From the NCBI RefSeq assembly GCF_011758745.1, contig NZ_JAANOV010000001.1, positions 1,984,001 through 2,048,000 on the forward strand: a stretch of DNA of 64,000 nucleotides. The letters are read 5' to 3'. The notes under the pieces are model-generated. The model worked only from the letters and a program-made list of their open reading frames with translations. It did no database searches and was not told where the DNA came from. Shown here one piece after another: positions 8,392 through 16,662 of this stretch (the first letter of the stretch is position 1; each line of letters begins with the position of its first letter). The position numbers and the translations under genes are program-made. The stretch comes from Amycolatopsis granulosa. GTDB lineage: Bacteria; Actinomycetota; Actinomycetes; Mycobacteriales; Pseudonocardiaceae.

Positions 8392-8574
8392 GTGGTGGGC
8401 CGCAACCCTCTTTCGTGGGTGAGCCGCGTCGCCGACTGGTTCGAGCAGCGCGGCGTCTACGTCCCGGGCGAGGACAACCACACGGTCGACCCGTGGCGCG
8501 ATTTCGGCTGGTTGATCGTGGCCTGGCTGGTCGGGTGCGGCACCTTCATCCTCTTCCTCGCACTCGCGGTCTGA
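8392..8574 (+). CDS. Small membrane protein of 60 residues
   Basis: Unrecognised. The 60-residue product has an amphipathic N-terminus (NPLSWVSRVADWFEQRGVYV), a polar middle with EDNHTVDPWRDFG, and one C-terminal transmembrane helix, LIVAWLVGCGTFILFLALAV. The GTG at 8392 follows GGAGG at 8379-8383 with eight bases of spacing, a strong ribosome-binding site. A much longer open frame runs upstream through 7420, but that part lies antisense to the Thr-rich protein gene and is not credible as coding. It is divergent from that gene. Confidence 0.6.
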   Translation: MVGRNPLSWVSRVADWFEQRGVYVPGEDNHTVDPWRDFGWLIVAWLVGCGTFILFLALAV

Positions 8575-8773
8575 TCCGGGGCGTGAGAGCGCGATCACCA
8601 TCGGTGCCGCTCCGATCACGGATCGGCCACAGCCCGACACCAGGTCCGCGTCAACCCCGTGCGGTGACTCGCACGTGCATGGGAAGACCGACAAAGTGGA
8701 GCGCGCCCGGCGGAAATACCTACCCCGTTCGGACCAGTCGGGCGGCAGCTGAAGACGTGAGGAAGTGGCCCCT

Positions 8774-9301
8774 GTGCGCACCCCGAGGCACGCGATGGCC
8801 GCTCTCGTCCTGGTGGCGGTGACCGCGTGCGGTGCACCCGCGCAGGTCGGGAGCGGGTCGACGAGCACCGGTGGGGACATCGCGGCACAGCAGGCCCTGC
8901 CCGCGCTGCGCACGCTCGATTTCGGCGGCCAGTTCCGGTTCGCCGACGGGATCGCCGTATCGGTGTCCGCGCCCAAGCCGTTCAAACCCAGCGACAGCGC
9001 GTACCCGCACAGCGATCGCGCCGTCGCGTTCGAGATCATCATCCGCAACGAGGGCGCCCAGCCGTACCGGCTGTCCGGCCTGAGCGTGTCCGCGACGGTC
9101 GGGAGCGTCCCGTCCAAACAGGTCGTGGACTCCACCCAGGGCTACAGCGGGATCGTGGAGGCAGGCAAGGACGTGCAGCCCGGGCGCGACGTGCGGGTGA
9201 ACCTCGCGTTCACCGCGCCACCGCAGACGGCCGAGATGAAGCTGACCCTGCGGCCCACCGCGACCAGCCCGGTCATCGCGGTGTACTGCGGGCGCGCCTG
9301 A
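8774..9301 (+). CDS. Secreted lipoprotein, Ig-like fold suspected
   Basis: A 175-residue predicted lipoprotein. The N-terminus has Arg and His, a hydrophobic core AALVLVAV and the lipobox VTAC followed by G, so the mature protein would be lipid-anchored outside the membrane. The mature part is beta-rich: FRFADGIAVSVSAPKPF, AVAFEIIIRNEGAQPYRLSGLSVSATVG and VRVNLAFTAPPQTAEMKLTLRP resemble the DUF4352/MPT63 type Ig-like fold, which I infer from pattern only. The GTG at 8774 is preferred over the one at 8765 because GAGGAAG lies at a proper distance. Function unknown. Confidence 0.75.
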   Translation: MRTPRHAMAALVLVAVTACGAPAQVGSGSTSTGGDIAAQQALPALRTLDFGGQFRFADGIAVSVSAPKPFKPSDSAYPHSDRAVAFEIIIRNEGAQPYRLSGLSVSATVGSVPSKQVVDSTQGYSGIVEAGKDVQPGRDVRVNLAFTAPPQTAEMKLTLRPTATSPVIAVYCGRA

Positions 9302-9302
9302 G

Positions 9303-9308
9303 TACGCT
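9303..9308 (+). promoter_or_regulatory. -10 element TACGCT of bcp
   Basis: TACGCT starts one base after the stop codon of the lipoprotein gene and ends six bases before the ATG of bcp at 9315, which would give a leaderless bcp transcript. Confidence 0.5.
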
Positions 9309-9314
9309 CGGGCC

Positions 9315-9794
9315 ATGACTGACCCGCAGCGGCTCACCGCCGGTGAGAAGGCCCCCGACTTCACCCTCCCCGACAGCACGGGCAAGCAGGTGTCGCTGTC
9401 CGACTTCCGTGGCAGCCACGTCGTCGTCTACTTCTACCCCGCGGCGGGCACGCCCGGGTGCACCAAGCAGGCGTGCGACTTCCGGGACAACCTCGCCGAG
9501 CTCGACGGCGCCGGCTACCAGGTGCTCGGCATCTCCCCGGACAAGACGGAGAAGCTCGCGAAGTTCGCCGAGGCCGAGGGGCTGACGTTCCCGCTGCTGT
9601 CCGATCCGGACAAGACCGTGCTCACCCAGTGGGGTGCCTTCGGCGAGAAGAAGAACTACGGCCGCATCGTCCAGGGCGTCATCCGGTCGACCTTCGTGAT
9701 CGACCCCGAGGGCACGATCGTCAAGGCGATGTACAACGTCCGCGCGACCGGCCACGTGGCGAAGCTGCTCAAGGACCTGCAGATCGCCGGCTGA
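9315..9794 (+). CDS. bcp: Thioredoxin-dependent thiol peroxidase (peroxiredoxin Q/Bcp)
   Basis: Reduces hydrogen peroxide and organic hydroperoxides in the cytoplasm using thioredoxin. Length 159 residues, standard for Bcp. The peroxidatic Cys49 sits in the PAAGTPGCTKQACDF motif, and Cys54 five residues later is the resolving cysteine of the atypical 2-Cys Bcp class. The LSDFRGSHVVVYFYP strand and the C-terminal STFVIDPEGTIVKAMYNVRATGHV segment are typical. It is the last plus-strand gene before a convergent GntR regulator, with a hairpin between. A -10 element close to the ATG suggests leaderless expression. Confidence 0.95.
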   Translation: MTDPQRLTAGEKAPDFTLPDSTGKQVSLSDFRGSHVVVYFYPAAGTPGCTKQACDFRDNLAELDGAGYQVLGISPDKTEKLAKFAEAEGLTFPLLSDPDKTVLTQWGAFGEKKNYGRIVQGVIRSTFVIDPEGTIVKAMYNVRATGHVAKLLKDLQIAG

Positions 9795-9827
9795 GCCACA
9801 TCGGCCAACACCCCACCCGGACCAGCA

Positions 9828-9850
9828 AACACGCCGACGCGCGGCGTGTT
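9828..9850. terminator. Bidirectional hairpin between bcp and the GntR gene
   Basis: AACACGCCG at 9828-9836 pairs perfectly with CGGCGTGTT at 9842-9850 around a 5-base loop. Weaker pairing extends outward between the CCAACACCCCACCC and GGGCGGTGGGTTGG stretches. It lies between convergent stops. Confidence 0.6.
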
Positions 9851-9879
9851 CGCCGCGGGGGGCGGTGGGTTGGCTGGCG

Positions 9880-10590
9880 CTACATCCCCGTGCGGTAAGC
9901 GGCGACCAGCTGGTTCTCCGCGTCGTCCAGGTAGGCGGCGAGCAGGCGCTCCGCGGCGGCGCCGTCACCGGCGTGCAGCCGGTCCAGGATCTCCCGGTTG
10001 CGCTCCAGGTACGGCTCGTGGAACGGCTGCGGGTCGGCCATCACGTGGAAGACCAGCCGCAGCTCGGCGAGCAGCCCGCGCACCAGCTCGTCGACCCGGG
10101 GGCTGCCGGCAAGCGTGATCAGCGCCTGGTGGAAGTGGATGTTGGCGGTGCCCAGCTCACGCCAGGCCTGGCGCTTCTTCGCGTCCTCACCGTCGGCCAC
10201 CGCGGCCTCCACCGCCCGCAGCTTGTCCCCCGGCGGGCTGTCGATCTCCCGCAGCACCGCGCACTCGACGAGCTTGCGCACCTTGTACAGGTCGATCACG
10301 TCCTCGACCGACAGGCGGCGCACGAACACGCCCCGGTTCAGCTCGTGGACCAGCAGCTTCTCGTGTGTGAGCAGCCGGAACGCCTCGCGCAGGGTGTTGC
10401 GGGAGACGCCCAGCGCCCCGCCGATCGCCTCCTCGGACAGCCGGCTGCCAGGCTCGAAGTAGCCCTCCGTGATGCGCGTACGCAGGATGTCCGCCAGGCG
10501 TTCGGCGGTGCTGGTGCGCCCGAGCAGCAGGCGGTCCGCTTCGAGCCCGGTGCTGAGCATCGAGCCCATGGACTCCGCGTCGGTGGTCAC
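9880..10590 (-). CDS. GntR family regulator, FadR (FCD) subfamily
   Basis: A dimeric transcription factor, 236 residues, with an N-terminal winged helix and a C-terminal all-helical FCD ligand domain. The DNA-binding part is about residues 18-85: AERLADILRTRI, then LSEEAIGGALGVSRNTLREAFRLLTHEKLLV and the wing NRGVFVRRLSVED. The FCD domain has the metal-ligand pattern seen in this subfamily (FHQAL, HVMAD and late HAGDGAAAERLLAAYLDDAE). The GTG at 10590 follows GGAGG by six bases; an upstream extension to 10746 has no such site. It faces the transporter-pxpABC operon and is its likely regulator, perhaps sensing 5-oxoproline or a related acid. Confidence 0.9.
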   Translation of the reverse strand: MTTDAESMGSMLSTGLEADRLLLGRTSTAERLADILRTRITEGYFEPGSRLSEEAIGGALGVSRNTLREAFRLLTHEKLLVHELNRGVFVRRLSVEDVIDLYKVRKLVECAVLREIDSPPGDKLRAVEAAVADGEDAKKRQAWRELGTANIHFHQALITLAGSPRVDELVRGLLAELRLVFHVMADPQPFHEPYLERNREILDRLHAGDGAAAERLLAAYLDDAENQLVAAYRTGM

Positions 10591-10727
10591 TCGAGGCCTC
10601 CGGTTTTTCAGGGTCGGACCGTGTAACGGAAACTTAACCATCCCTCGAAGGACAGTCCAACCTGCGACTTGTTCTACGAAAAGTCTATCCGGATGCTTCG
10701 AAGCCCGGAGCATGTTCCTCGAAAGTA

Positions 10728-10756
10728 TTGACGGATCGTTCAACAATCCCTAACTT
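10728..10756 (+). promoter_or_regulatory. Promoter and GntR operator of the transporter-pxpABC operon
   Basis: TTGACG at 10728-10733 and TAACTT at 10751-10756 are spaced by 17 bases. The spacer contains GATCGTTCAACAATC (10734-10748), a near-palindrome with six of seven arms paired around a central C, resembling FadR-subfamily operators. Binding would cover both promoter boxes. A separate perfect palindrome GCTTCGAAGC lies upstream at 10695-10704 and could be a second site or part of the GntR gene's own control. Confidence 0.6.
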
Positions 10757-10783
10757 CATGACCTACCTCACTCCCTTCGATGG

Positions 10784-12118
10784 ATGGACATCGTGATGAC
10801 CGCTTCAACTGAGACCACGGACAAGCGCTCCCTGCGCCGCGCGTTCGTGGCGAGCTTGTCCGGCACCACCCTCGAGTACTACGACTTCGCGGCCTACTCC
10901 GTGGCGGCCGCGACCCTGTTCGGCAAGCTGTTCTTCCCCTCGGGGGACGCGCTCGCCGGCACCATGGCGGCGTTCTCCACCTACGCGGTCGGCTACCTGG
11001 CCCGCCCGCTCGGTGGGTTCGTCTTCGGGCGGCTCGGCGACAAGCTGGGCCGCAAGCAGGTGCTCGTGTTCACCCTGCTGCTGACGGGTATCGCCACGTT
11101 CCTCATCGGCGCCCTGCCGACCCACGCCTCGGTCGGCGGCTGGGCCGCCGTGCTGCTGGTGCTGCTGCGCTTCGCGCAGGGTGTCGGTGTCGGTGGTGAG
11201 TGGGGTGGCGCCGTGCTGCTCTCCAGCGAGTTCGGCGACCCGAAGAAGCGCGGCTTCTGGGCCTCGGCCGCGCAGATCGGCCCGCCGGCGGGCAACCTGC
11301 TGGCCAACGGTGTGATCGCCCTGCTGACCGCGCTGCTGAGCACTGCCGCCTTCGAGTCCTGGGGCTGGCGCGTGGCGTTCCTGCTGTCCGGTGTCCTGGT
11401 GCTGTTCGGCCTGTGGCTGCGGATGAAGCTCGAGGAGACCCCGGTCTTCAAGAAGATCGCCGAGAGCGGCGAGAAGCCGAAGGCCCCGCTCCGGGAGGTC
11501 TTCACGCAGGAGCCGCGGGCGCTGATCGCCGGCATCCTGGTCCGCATCTGCCCGGACGTGCTCTACTCGCTGTTCACGGTCTTCGTCCTCACCTACATGA
11601 CCAGCGAGCTGCACATGACCCGCAGCCAGGGCCTGACCGCGGTGATGATCGGTTCGGCGTTCCAGCTGTTCCTGATGCCGGCCGCCGGCGCGCTGTCCGA
11701 CCGGTTCAACCGCCGCACGATGTACATGGTGGGCACGATCGCCGCGGCGGTCTGGCCGTTCCTGTTCTTCCCGCTGGCCGGCACCAAGTCCTACCTGGCC
11801 ATCGCCGTCGGCATGGTCGTGGCGCTCGCGATCCACGCCCTGCTCTACGGCCCGCAGGCGGCGCTGATCACCGAGCAGTTCTCCGAGCGCCTGCGCTACA
11901 CCGGCAGCTCGCTGGCCTACACCCTGGCCAGTGTGGTCGGCGGTGCGGTCGCCCCGCTGATCTTCACCGCACTGATCGCCAGCTACCACTCCTGGGTCGC
12001 GGTGGCGCTGTACGTCGTGGTGACCGCGGTGCTGACCGGCATCGGTGTCACGCTCGCCCGCAAGGCGCCCGTGGAGACCGTCGCGATCCCGGCTCCGACG
12101 GCGGAAGTCGCACGATGA
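10784..12118 (+). CDS. MHS family MFS transporter
   Basis: A metabolite:H+ symporter of the ShiA/ProP/CitA type with twelve predicted helices, 444 residues. Family features are SLSGTTLEYYDFAAYSVAA in helix 1, GRLGDKLGRKQVLVFTLLL in the first cytoplasmic loop, RFAQGVGVGGEWGGAVLLSSE, and the central loop motif EETPVFKKI. It heads an operon with pxpA, pxpB and pxpC, its stop overlapping the pxpA start as ATGA. The likely cargo is therefore 5-oxoproline or a carboxylate that yields it; this is inferred from context. Start choice is uncertain between ATG 10784 and ATG 10796; neither has a strong ribosome site. Confidence 0.9.
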   Translation: MDIVMTASTETTDKRSLRRAFVASLSGTTLEYYDFAAYSVAAATLFGKLFFPSGDALAGTMAAFSTYAVGYLARPLGGFVFGRLGDKLGRKQVLVFTLLLTGIATFLIGALPTHASVGGWAAVLLVLLRFAQGVGVGGEWGGAVLLSSEFGDPKKRGFWASAAQIGPPAGNLLANGVIALLTALLSTAAFESWGWRVAFLLSGVLVLFGLWLRMKLEETPVFKKIAESGEKPKAPLREVFTQEPRALIAGILVRICPDVLYSLFTVFVLTYMTSELHMTRSQGLTAVMIGSAFQLFLMPAAGALSDRFNRRTMYMVGTIAAAVWPFLFFPLAGTKSYLAIAVGMVVALAIHALLYGPQAALITEQFSERLRYTGSSLAYTLASVVGGAVAPLIFTALIASYHSWVAVALYVVVTAVLTGIGVTLARKAPVETVAIPAPTAEVAR

Positions 12119-12891
12119 GCGCCCCCGCGACCACCGCCACCATCGATCTGAACTGCGACGTGGGCGAAGGGTTCGGCGCCTGGCGGATCGCCGATGACGA
12201 GGCGCTGCTGGACGTCGTGACCGGCGCCAACGTGGCCTGTGGCTTCCACGCCGGTGACCCCTCGACCATGCGGCACGTGTGCGAGGCGGCGGTGCAGCGC
12301 GGGGTCACCATCGGCGCCCACGTCGGGTACCGGGACCTGGCCGGGTTCGGCCGCCGGTTCCTCGACGTGGACCCCGTCGAACTGATCGACGAGATCCTCT
12401 ACCAGCTGGGTGCGCTCGACGCGCTGGCCGGCGCGTCGGGCGGCGAGATCGCCTACGTCAAGCCGCACGGCGCGCTGTACAACGCCATCGCCACGCACGA
12501 GAAGCAGGCGGGCGCGGTGGCCGAGGCGGTGTGGCAGTACGACCCGACGCTGCCGGTGCTCGGGCAGCCCGGATCCCGGTGGCTGGCGCGGGCCGCCGAG
12601 ATCGGGCTGACCACGATCGCGGAGGCGTTCGCCGACCGCGGGTACTCGCCCGACGGGCGGCTCCTCCCCCGGCGCGAGCCGGGGGCGGTGCTGACCGACC
12701 CGGACGAGGTCGCGCGGCGATGCGTCCGGCTGGTGCGGGACGGCGAGGTGGTGGCCGTGGACGGCACGGTCATCCCCCTCCAGGCGGGTTCGCTGTGCGT
12801 GCACAGCGACACCCCGGGCGCGGTGGCGCTGGCCACCGCGGCCCGTACCGCGCTGGTGTCGGCCGGGGTCGAGGTGCGGAGTTTCGCATGA
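12115..12891 (+). CDS. pxpA: 5-oxoprolinase subunit A (LamB/YcsF family)
   Basis: Part of the three-subunit ATP-dependent 5-oxoprolinase that opens 5-oxoproline to glutamate. The 258-residue LamB/YcsF protein begins with IDLNCDVGEGFGAW and has the conserved NVACGFHAGDP loop, GAHVGYRDLAGFGRR, VKPHGALYN and AFADRGYSPDGRLLPR, all family signatures. Start is the ATG at 12115 that overlaps the transporter stop; the same frame is open far upstream but only as an antisense-like shadow of the transporter gene. It overlaps pxpB by ATGA. Confidence 0.95.
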   Translation: MSAPATTATIDLNCDVGEGFGAWRIADDEALLDVVTGANVACGFHAGDPSTMRHVCEAAVQRGVTIGAHVGYRDLAGFGRRFLDVDPVELIDEILYQLGALDALAGASGGEIAYVKPHGALYNAIATHEKQAGAVAEAVWQYDPTLPVLGQPGSRWLARAAEIGLTTIAEAFADRGYSPDGRLLPRREPGAVLTDPDEVARRCVRLVRDGEVVAVDGTVIPLQAGSLCVHSDTPGAVALATAARTALVSAGVEVRSFA

Positions 12892-13505
12892 ACATCCGGC
12901 GATGCGGGGACCAGGCGCTGCTCGTGGACGTCGGCGACGGCGGGATCGACGCGGTGCTCGGGCTGTACTCCGCGCTGTCCGACCCCCGGCCCGACGGCGT
13001 GACGGAACTGGTGCCGGCGGCGCGCACGCTGCTGGTGCGCTTCGACCCGGCGATCATCGGCGCCGGCGAGCTGGCGGAGCTGCTGGCGGGCACCGAACCG
13101 GTGCCCGCCCAGGAGATGCGCGGCGAGCTGGTGGAGATCCCGGTGCACTACGACGGCGCGGACCTGGCCGAGGTCGGCAAGCACACCGGCCTCGGCCCGG
13201 ACGGTGTCGTCGAGATGCACACCGCCGCCGAGTACACGGTGGCGTTCGGCGGCTTCGCTCCCGGTTTCGGGTACCTGACCGGGTTGCACCCGAAGCTGCA
13301 CCTGCCGCGGCGGGCCACGCCGCGGACGCACGTGCCCGCGGGTGCGGTCGCCATCGCCGGTGAGTTCACCGGCATCTACCCGCGGTCGTCCCCGGGCGGC
13401 TGGCAGCTGGTCGGCCGGACCGACATCCCGCTGTGGGACCCGGCCCGTCGTCCGCCGGCCCTGCTGCGGCCGGGTACCCGCATTCGCTTCCGGGAGGTTC
13501 GATGA
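12888..13505 (+). CDS. pxpB: 5-oxoprolinase subunit B (KipI-like)
   Basis: The carboxyltransferase domain subunit 1 protein (KipI/allophanate hydrolase subunit 1 family), 205 residues, partner of PxpA and PxpC in the 5-oxoprolinase complex. Signatures are the N-terminal GDQALLVDVGD, VTELVPAARTLLVRFDP, the middle VEIPVHYDGADL, then AFGGFAPGFGYLTGL and the late IAGEFTGIYPRSSPGGWQLVGRT. It starts four bases inside pxpA and ends four bases inside pxpC, so the three subunits are translationally coupled in order A-B-C. Confidence 0.95.
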   Translation: MNIRRCGDQALLVDVGDGGIDAVLGLYSALSDPRPDGVTELVPAARTLLVRFDPAIIGAGELAELLAGTEPVPAQEMRGELVEIPVHYDGADLAEVGKHTGLGPDGVVEMHTAAEYTVAFGGFAPGFGYLTGLHPKLHLPRRATPRTHVPAGAVAIAGEFTGIYPRSSPGGWQLVGRTDIPLWDPARRPPALLRPGTRIRFREVR

Positions 13506-14380
13506 TCGAGGTGGTGCGGCCCGGGCCGTTGACCACGGTGCAGGACCTGGGGCGTCCCGGACTGGCCGCCCTGGGGGTCGGCCGGTCCGGGGCCGCTGAC
13601 CGGCGGTCGGCGGCGCTGGCGAACCGGCTCGTGGGCAACCTCGACGGCGCCGCCGTCCTGGAGACCACGTTCGGCGGCCTGGTGCTGCGGTTCCGGCAGG
13701 TGGCGCGGGTCGTGGTGACCGGCGCGCCGTGCCCGGTCCGACGCGGCCGCCGTGGCGAGGCGATGAACGCGCCGTTCACCGTGTGGCCGGGCGAGGAACT
13801 GGTGCTCGGTGCGCCGACCTCCGGCCTGCGCACCTACCTGGCGGTGCGCGGCGGGATCGGCGTGGACAAGGTGCTGGAGTCCCGGTCGACCGACCTGCTG
13901 GCCGGGCTGGGGCCGGCCGCGCTGAGCGAGGGCGACGTCCTGCCGGTCGGGCGCGACGAATGCGGTCCGCTGCCGTCGGTGGAGGTCGCGCCCGTGCCCG
14001 ATCCGGCCGGGTTCGGGCTGACGGTGCGCGTGATGCCCGGTCCGCGGGACGACTGGTTCACCGCGGAGGCGCTGCGGACCTTCGCCACCGCGACCTACGA
14101 GGTCACCTCCGAGAGCAACCGCGTCGGCGTGCGGCTGACCGGTCCGGTGCTGGAGCGCGCGCGGGAGGGCGAGCTGCTCAGCGAGGGCATGGTGCCGGGC
14201 GCGATCCAGGTGCCGCCGTCGGGGCTGCCGCTGGTGTTCCTCGCCGACCACCCGGTGACCGGTGGCTATCCGGTGATCGGCGTCGTGCTGACCGACGACC
14301 TGCCGGTGATGGCCCAGGCGCGGCCCGGGCAGACCGTCTCGTTCCGGCTCGTGTCCGCCGCTCTCCCGGCTGCGGCCTGA
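13502..14380 (+). CDS. pxpC: 5-oxoprolinase subunit C (KipA-like)
   Basis: The biotin-dependent carboxyltransferase-like subunit 2 (KipA family), 292 residues. The start has IEVVRPGPLTTVQDLGRPGLAALGVGRSGAAD, the family hallmark, followed by LETTFGGLVLRF, RTYLAVRGGIGV, the MPGPRDDWF motif, SNRVGVRLTGP and the C-terminal GGYPVIGVVLTDDLP with QARPGQTVSFRL. It closes the operon and is followed by a hairpin terminator at 14385-14416. Confidence 0.95.
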   Translation: MIEVVRPGPLTTVQDLGRPGLAALGVGRSGAADRRSAALANRLVGNLDGAAVLETTFGGLVLRFRQVARVVVTGAPCPVRRGRRGEAMNAPFTVWPGEELVLGAPTSGLRTYLAVRGGIGVDKVLESRSTDLLAGLGPAALSEGDVLPVGRDECGPLPSVEVAPVPDPAGFGLTVRVMPGPRDDWFTAEALRTFATATYEVTSESNRVGVRLTGPVLERAREGELLSEGMVPGAIQVPPSGLPLVFLADHPVTGGYPVIGVVLTDDLPVMAQARPGQTVSFRLVSAALPAAA

Positions 14381-14384
14381 AGCT

Positions 14385-14416
14385 CCCGGGAGCCGTCCGC
14401 ACGGGCGGCTCCCGGG
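14385..14416. terminator. Hairpin between pxpC and rdgB
   Basis: CCCGGGAGCCG at 14385-14395 pairs perfectly with CGGCTCCCGGG at 14406-14416, loop of ten bases. It starts four bases after the pxpC stop and ends ten bases before the rdgB stop, so it can end both transcripts. Confidence 0.75.
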
Positions 14417-14426
14417 TCTCCACTTC

Positions 14427-15035
14427 TCATTGTCCGGCCAGCTCCCGCAGCGCGGGCAGCAGCGCCCGCAGCGCCCGTCCGCGGTGCGAGGCAGCGTCCT
14501 TTTCGGCCGGTGCCATCTCCGCCGAGGTGCGGTTCTCCCCCTCCGGCCGGAAGACCGGGTCGTAGCCGAACCCGTTGCTGCCGCGGGCTTCCCGGAGCAG
14601 GGCACCGCGCCACTCACCGCGCACGACGGTCTCGGTGCCGTCCGGCAGCACCAGTGCGGCCGCGCACACGAAAGCCGCGCCGCGCCGCTCGTCCGGCGTG
14701 TCGGTGAGCTGCGCCAGCACCAGGTCGAGGTTGGCCTGGTCGTCGCCGTGCCGGCCGGACCAGCGGGCGGAGAGCACGCCGGGCATGCCGTTCAGCGCGT
14801 CGACCGTCAGGCCCGAGTCGTCCGCCACCGCGGGCAACGACGTGGCGGCCACCGCGTCCCGCGCCTTGGCGAGTGCGTTCTCCTCGAACGTCGCGCCGGT
14901 CTCCGGCGCCTCGGGGAACTCCGGCACGTCGGACAGGCCCACGACCTCGAGCCCGTCGATGCCTTCGGCCGCGAGGATGCGCCGCAGTTCACCGAGCTTC
15001 TTGGCGTTGCGCGTGGCCAGCAGGACGCGGCTCAC
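14427..15035 (-). CDS. rdgB: Non-canonical purine NTP pyrophosphatase (RdgB/HAM1)
   Basis: Hydrolyses ITP, dITP and XTP to the monophosphates and so keeps deaminated purines out of nucleic acids. The 202-residue protein starts with [18 protein letters not shown], the P-loop-like HAM1 motif, followed by [14 protein letters not shown], the catalytic [13 protein letters not shown] segment, [11 protein letters not shown] and the C-terminal [14 protein letters not shown]. The GTG at 15035 overlaps the stop of rph (GTGA), so it is coupled to rph. The pair has the same order as Rv1340-Rv1341 in M. tuberculosis. Confidence 0.95.
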   Translation of the reverse strand: MSRVLLATRNAKKLGELRRILAAEGIDGLEVVGLSDVPEFPEAPETGATFEENALAKARDAVAATSLPAVADDSGLTVDALNGMPGVLSARWSGRHGDDQANLDLVLAQLTDTPDERRGAAFVCAAALVLPDGTETVVRGEWRGALLREARGSNGFGYDPVFRPEGENRTSAEMAPAEKDAASHRGRALRALLPALRELAGQ

Positions 15036-15808
15036 TTCACGCCCTTCTTCTTGCCGGTGGCCGGCTCGGGCAGCTCGTGCGGGTAGGGCTGCGCCAGCGC
15101 GGCCTGCTGCAACCGGGTGAGCTCCGCGCAGCCGGCCTGCGCGAGGTCCAGCATCTTGTCCAAAGTAGAGCGGGTGAAGGTGGCGCCCTCGCCGGTGCCC
15201 TGCACCTCGATGAGGGTGCCGGCATCGGTGCAGACCACGTTCATGTCGACCTCGGCCCGCGAGTCCTCCTCGTACGGCAGGTCCACGCGCACGCGCCCGT
15301 CCACCACGCCGACGCTGACCGCGGACACCATCGCCGACAGCGGTTGCGGATCGGCCAGCCGGCCGGCCGCGGCCAGCCAGGTGACCGCGTCGGCCAGCGC
15401 CACGTACCCACCGGTGATCGCGGCCGTCCGGGTGCCGCCGTCGGCCTGGATCACGTCGCAGTCGAGCTGGATCGTGTTCTCGCCGAGCGCCGACAGATCG
15501 ATGCAGGCCCGCAGTGAACGGCCGATGAGCCGGCTGATCTCGTGGGTGCGGCCGCCGATGCGGCCCTTCACCGATTCGCGGTCGCTGCGGTCGTGCGTGG
15601 CCGAGGGGAGCATCGCGTACTCGGCCGTCACCCAGCCCAGGCCCGATCCGGCGCGCCACCGGGGCACGCCCTCGCTGACGCTGGCCGCGCAGAGCACCTT
15701 CGTGTTGCCGAACTCGATGAGCACCGAGCCGGCGGGCCACTGCTGGAATCCCCGCGTGATCTGCACGTCGCGGAGCTGGTCGTCGTTCCTGCCGTCTTTT
15801 CGCACCAC
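15032..15808 (-). CDS. rph: Ribonuclease PH
   Basis: A phosphorolytic 3'-5' exoribonuclease that trims tRNA 3' ends, 258 residues. Signatures are the N-terminal [38 protein letters not shown], the phosphate-site [37 protein letters not shown] and [12 protein letters not shown]. The start GTG at 15808 has TACGCT six bases upstream on its strand, a leaderless arrangement. It is divergent from the secreted-protein gene at 15844, only 35 bases away, with two promoters packed back to back. rdgB follows with a 4-base overlap. Confidence 0.96.
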   Translation of the reverse strand: MVRKDGRNDDQLRDVQITRGFQQWPAGSVLIEFGNTKVLCAASVSEGVPRWRAGSGLGWVTAEYAMLPSATHDRSDRESVKGRIGGRTHEISRLIGRSLRACIDLSALGENTIQLDCDVIQADGGTRTAAITGGYVALADAVTWLAAAGRLADPQPLSAMVSAVSVGVVDGRVRVDLPYEEDSRAEVDMNVVCTDAGTLIEVQGTGEGATFTRSTLDKMLDLAQAGCAELTRLQQAALAQPYPHELPEPATGKKKGVK

Positions 15809-15814
15809 GCGTGC

Positions 15815-15820
15815 AGCGTA
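15815..15820 (-). promoter_or_regulatory. -10 element TACGCT of rph
   Basis: On the minus strand TACGCT ends six bases before the GTG of rph. It is back to back with the plus-strand element at 15830-15835, so the two genes share a very compact divergent promoter. Confidence 0.5.
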
Positions 15821-15829
15821 GAACCCCGC

Positions 15830-15835
15830 TACCGT
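15830..15835 (+). promoter_or_regulatory. -10 element TACCGT of the secreted-protein gene
   Basis: TACCGT lies eight bases before the ATG at 15844. The hexamer recurs before dinG and the GNAT gene, and on the minus strand before the rhomboid gene, at six or seven bases from the start codon. Confidence 0.4.
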
Positions 15836-15843
15836 GGCTGCTC

Positions 15844-16662
15844 ATGCGCGCTGCCTTCGCGACCGTGCTCGCCTGCCTGCTGTGCCTGACCGCCGCACCG
15901 GCCACCGCCAGCACAACCACCTGCGCGAACACCCTGACCTGCACCGCCGCGGACATCGACGGCATGACGATCGCGCAGCGGCTGGCGTTTTTACGCGCCC
16001 TGTCGGCCGGACCGGCGGCGGAAATCGTCCCCGGGTACGCGCCGCGCTGGCGCAACATCGAGGGCGTGCTGGAGTTCTTCGCCGACCGCGGACTCGGCTC
16101 GCCCGGCAGCTGGGTGTCCTTTGTGGATGCGGGCATCCTGGAGGGCGTCGAACGGGGTATCGCGCTCGCCCGCGGGGACAGCGCGGACACCTTCGGCAAC
16201 CCCGGGGCGCCGCTGTGGGCCGCCTACCTCACCCGGTTGCGTGACGGACGGCTGTCCGGGCGGTCCGCGCACGACCGCGCCTGGAGCACCGCCGAGCAAG
16301 CGTCGACGGAGTACGGCGTGGGGCTGGCCGAGCGGGTGCACGGCCGCACCGCCACCCCCGTCGAGCAGCGCTTCTACCAGTTCTCCGAGTTCTACCGCTG
16401 GACGCTGCGTGCCCGCCCGGTGCTGCTGGACCTGCTGTCCCCGCCGGTCGGTCCCGGCCGGGCGCGGCAACTCACCTTCCTCGACTGGTTCACCGACGTC
16501 ACCAACGACGTCCCCGCCCGCCGCGGCGCGCATCTGGCCTACGACCTGGCCGGGTTCGGCGCACCGGGCGGGGCGCTGGACTTCGCCGCCCTGTTCCGCG
16601 CCTACGCCGACGCCCTCGCGGCGGACTACCTTCCGGCGCCCGGGATGTATCAGACGTCGTAG
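15844..16662 (+). CDS. Secreted protein of unknown function
   Basis: A 272-residue exported protein that I do not recognise. The N-terminus is a Sec signal peptide (MRAAFATVLACLLCLTAAPA followed by TAS) with cleavage expected near residue 24. Two Cys close to the mature N-terminus, in TTCANTLTC, may form a disulfide. The rest is mainly helical, with MTIAQRLAFLRAL, WRNIEGVLEFFADRG, VEQRFYQFSEFYRWTLRARPVLLDLL and a C-terminal LDFAALFRAYADALAADYLP. No catalytic motif is apparent. Its 3' end overlaps the convergent MBL gene by 13 bases. Confidence 0.7.
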   Translation: MRAAFATVLACLLCLTAAPATASTTTCANTLTCTAADIDGMTIAQRLAFLRALSAGPAAEIVPGYAPRWRNIEGVLEFFADRGLGSPGSWVSFVDAGILEGVERGIALARGDSADTFGNPGAPLWAAYLTRLRDGRLSGRSAHDRAWSTAEQASTEYGVGLAERVHGRTATPVEQRFYQFSEFYRWTLRARPVLLDLLSPPVGPGRARQLTFLDWFTDVTNDVPARRGAHLAYDLAGFGAPGGALDFAALFRAYADALAADYLPAPGMYQTS

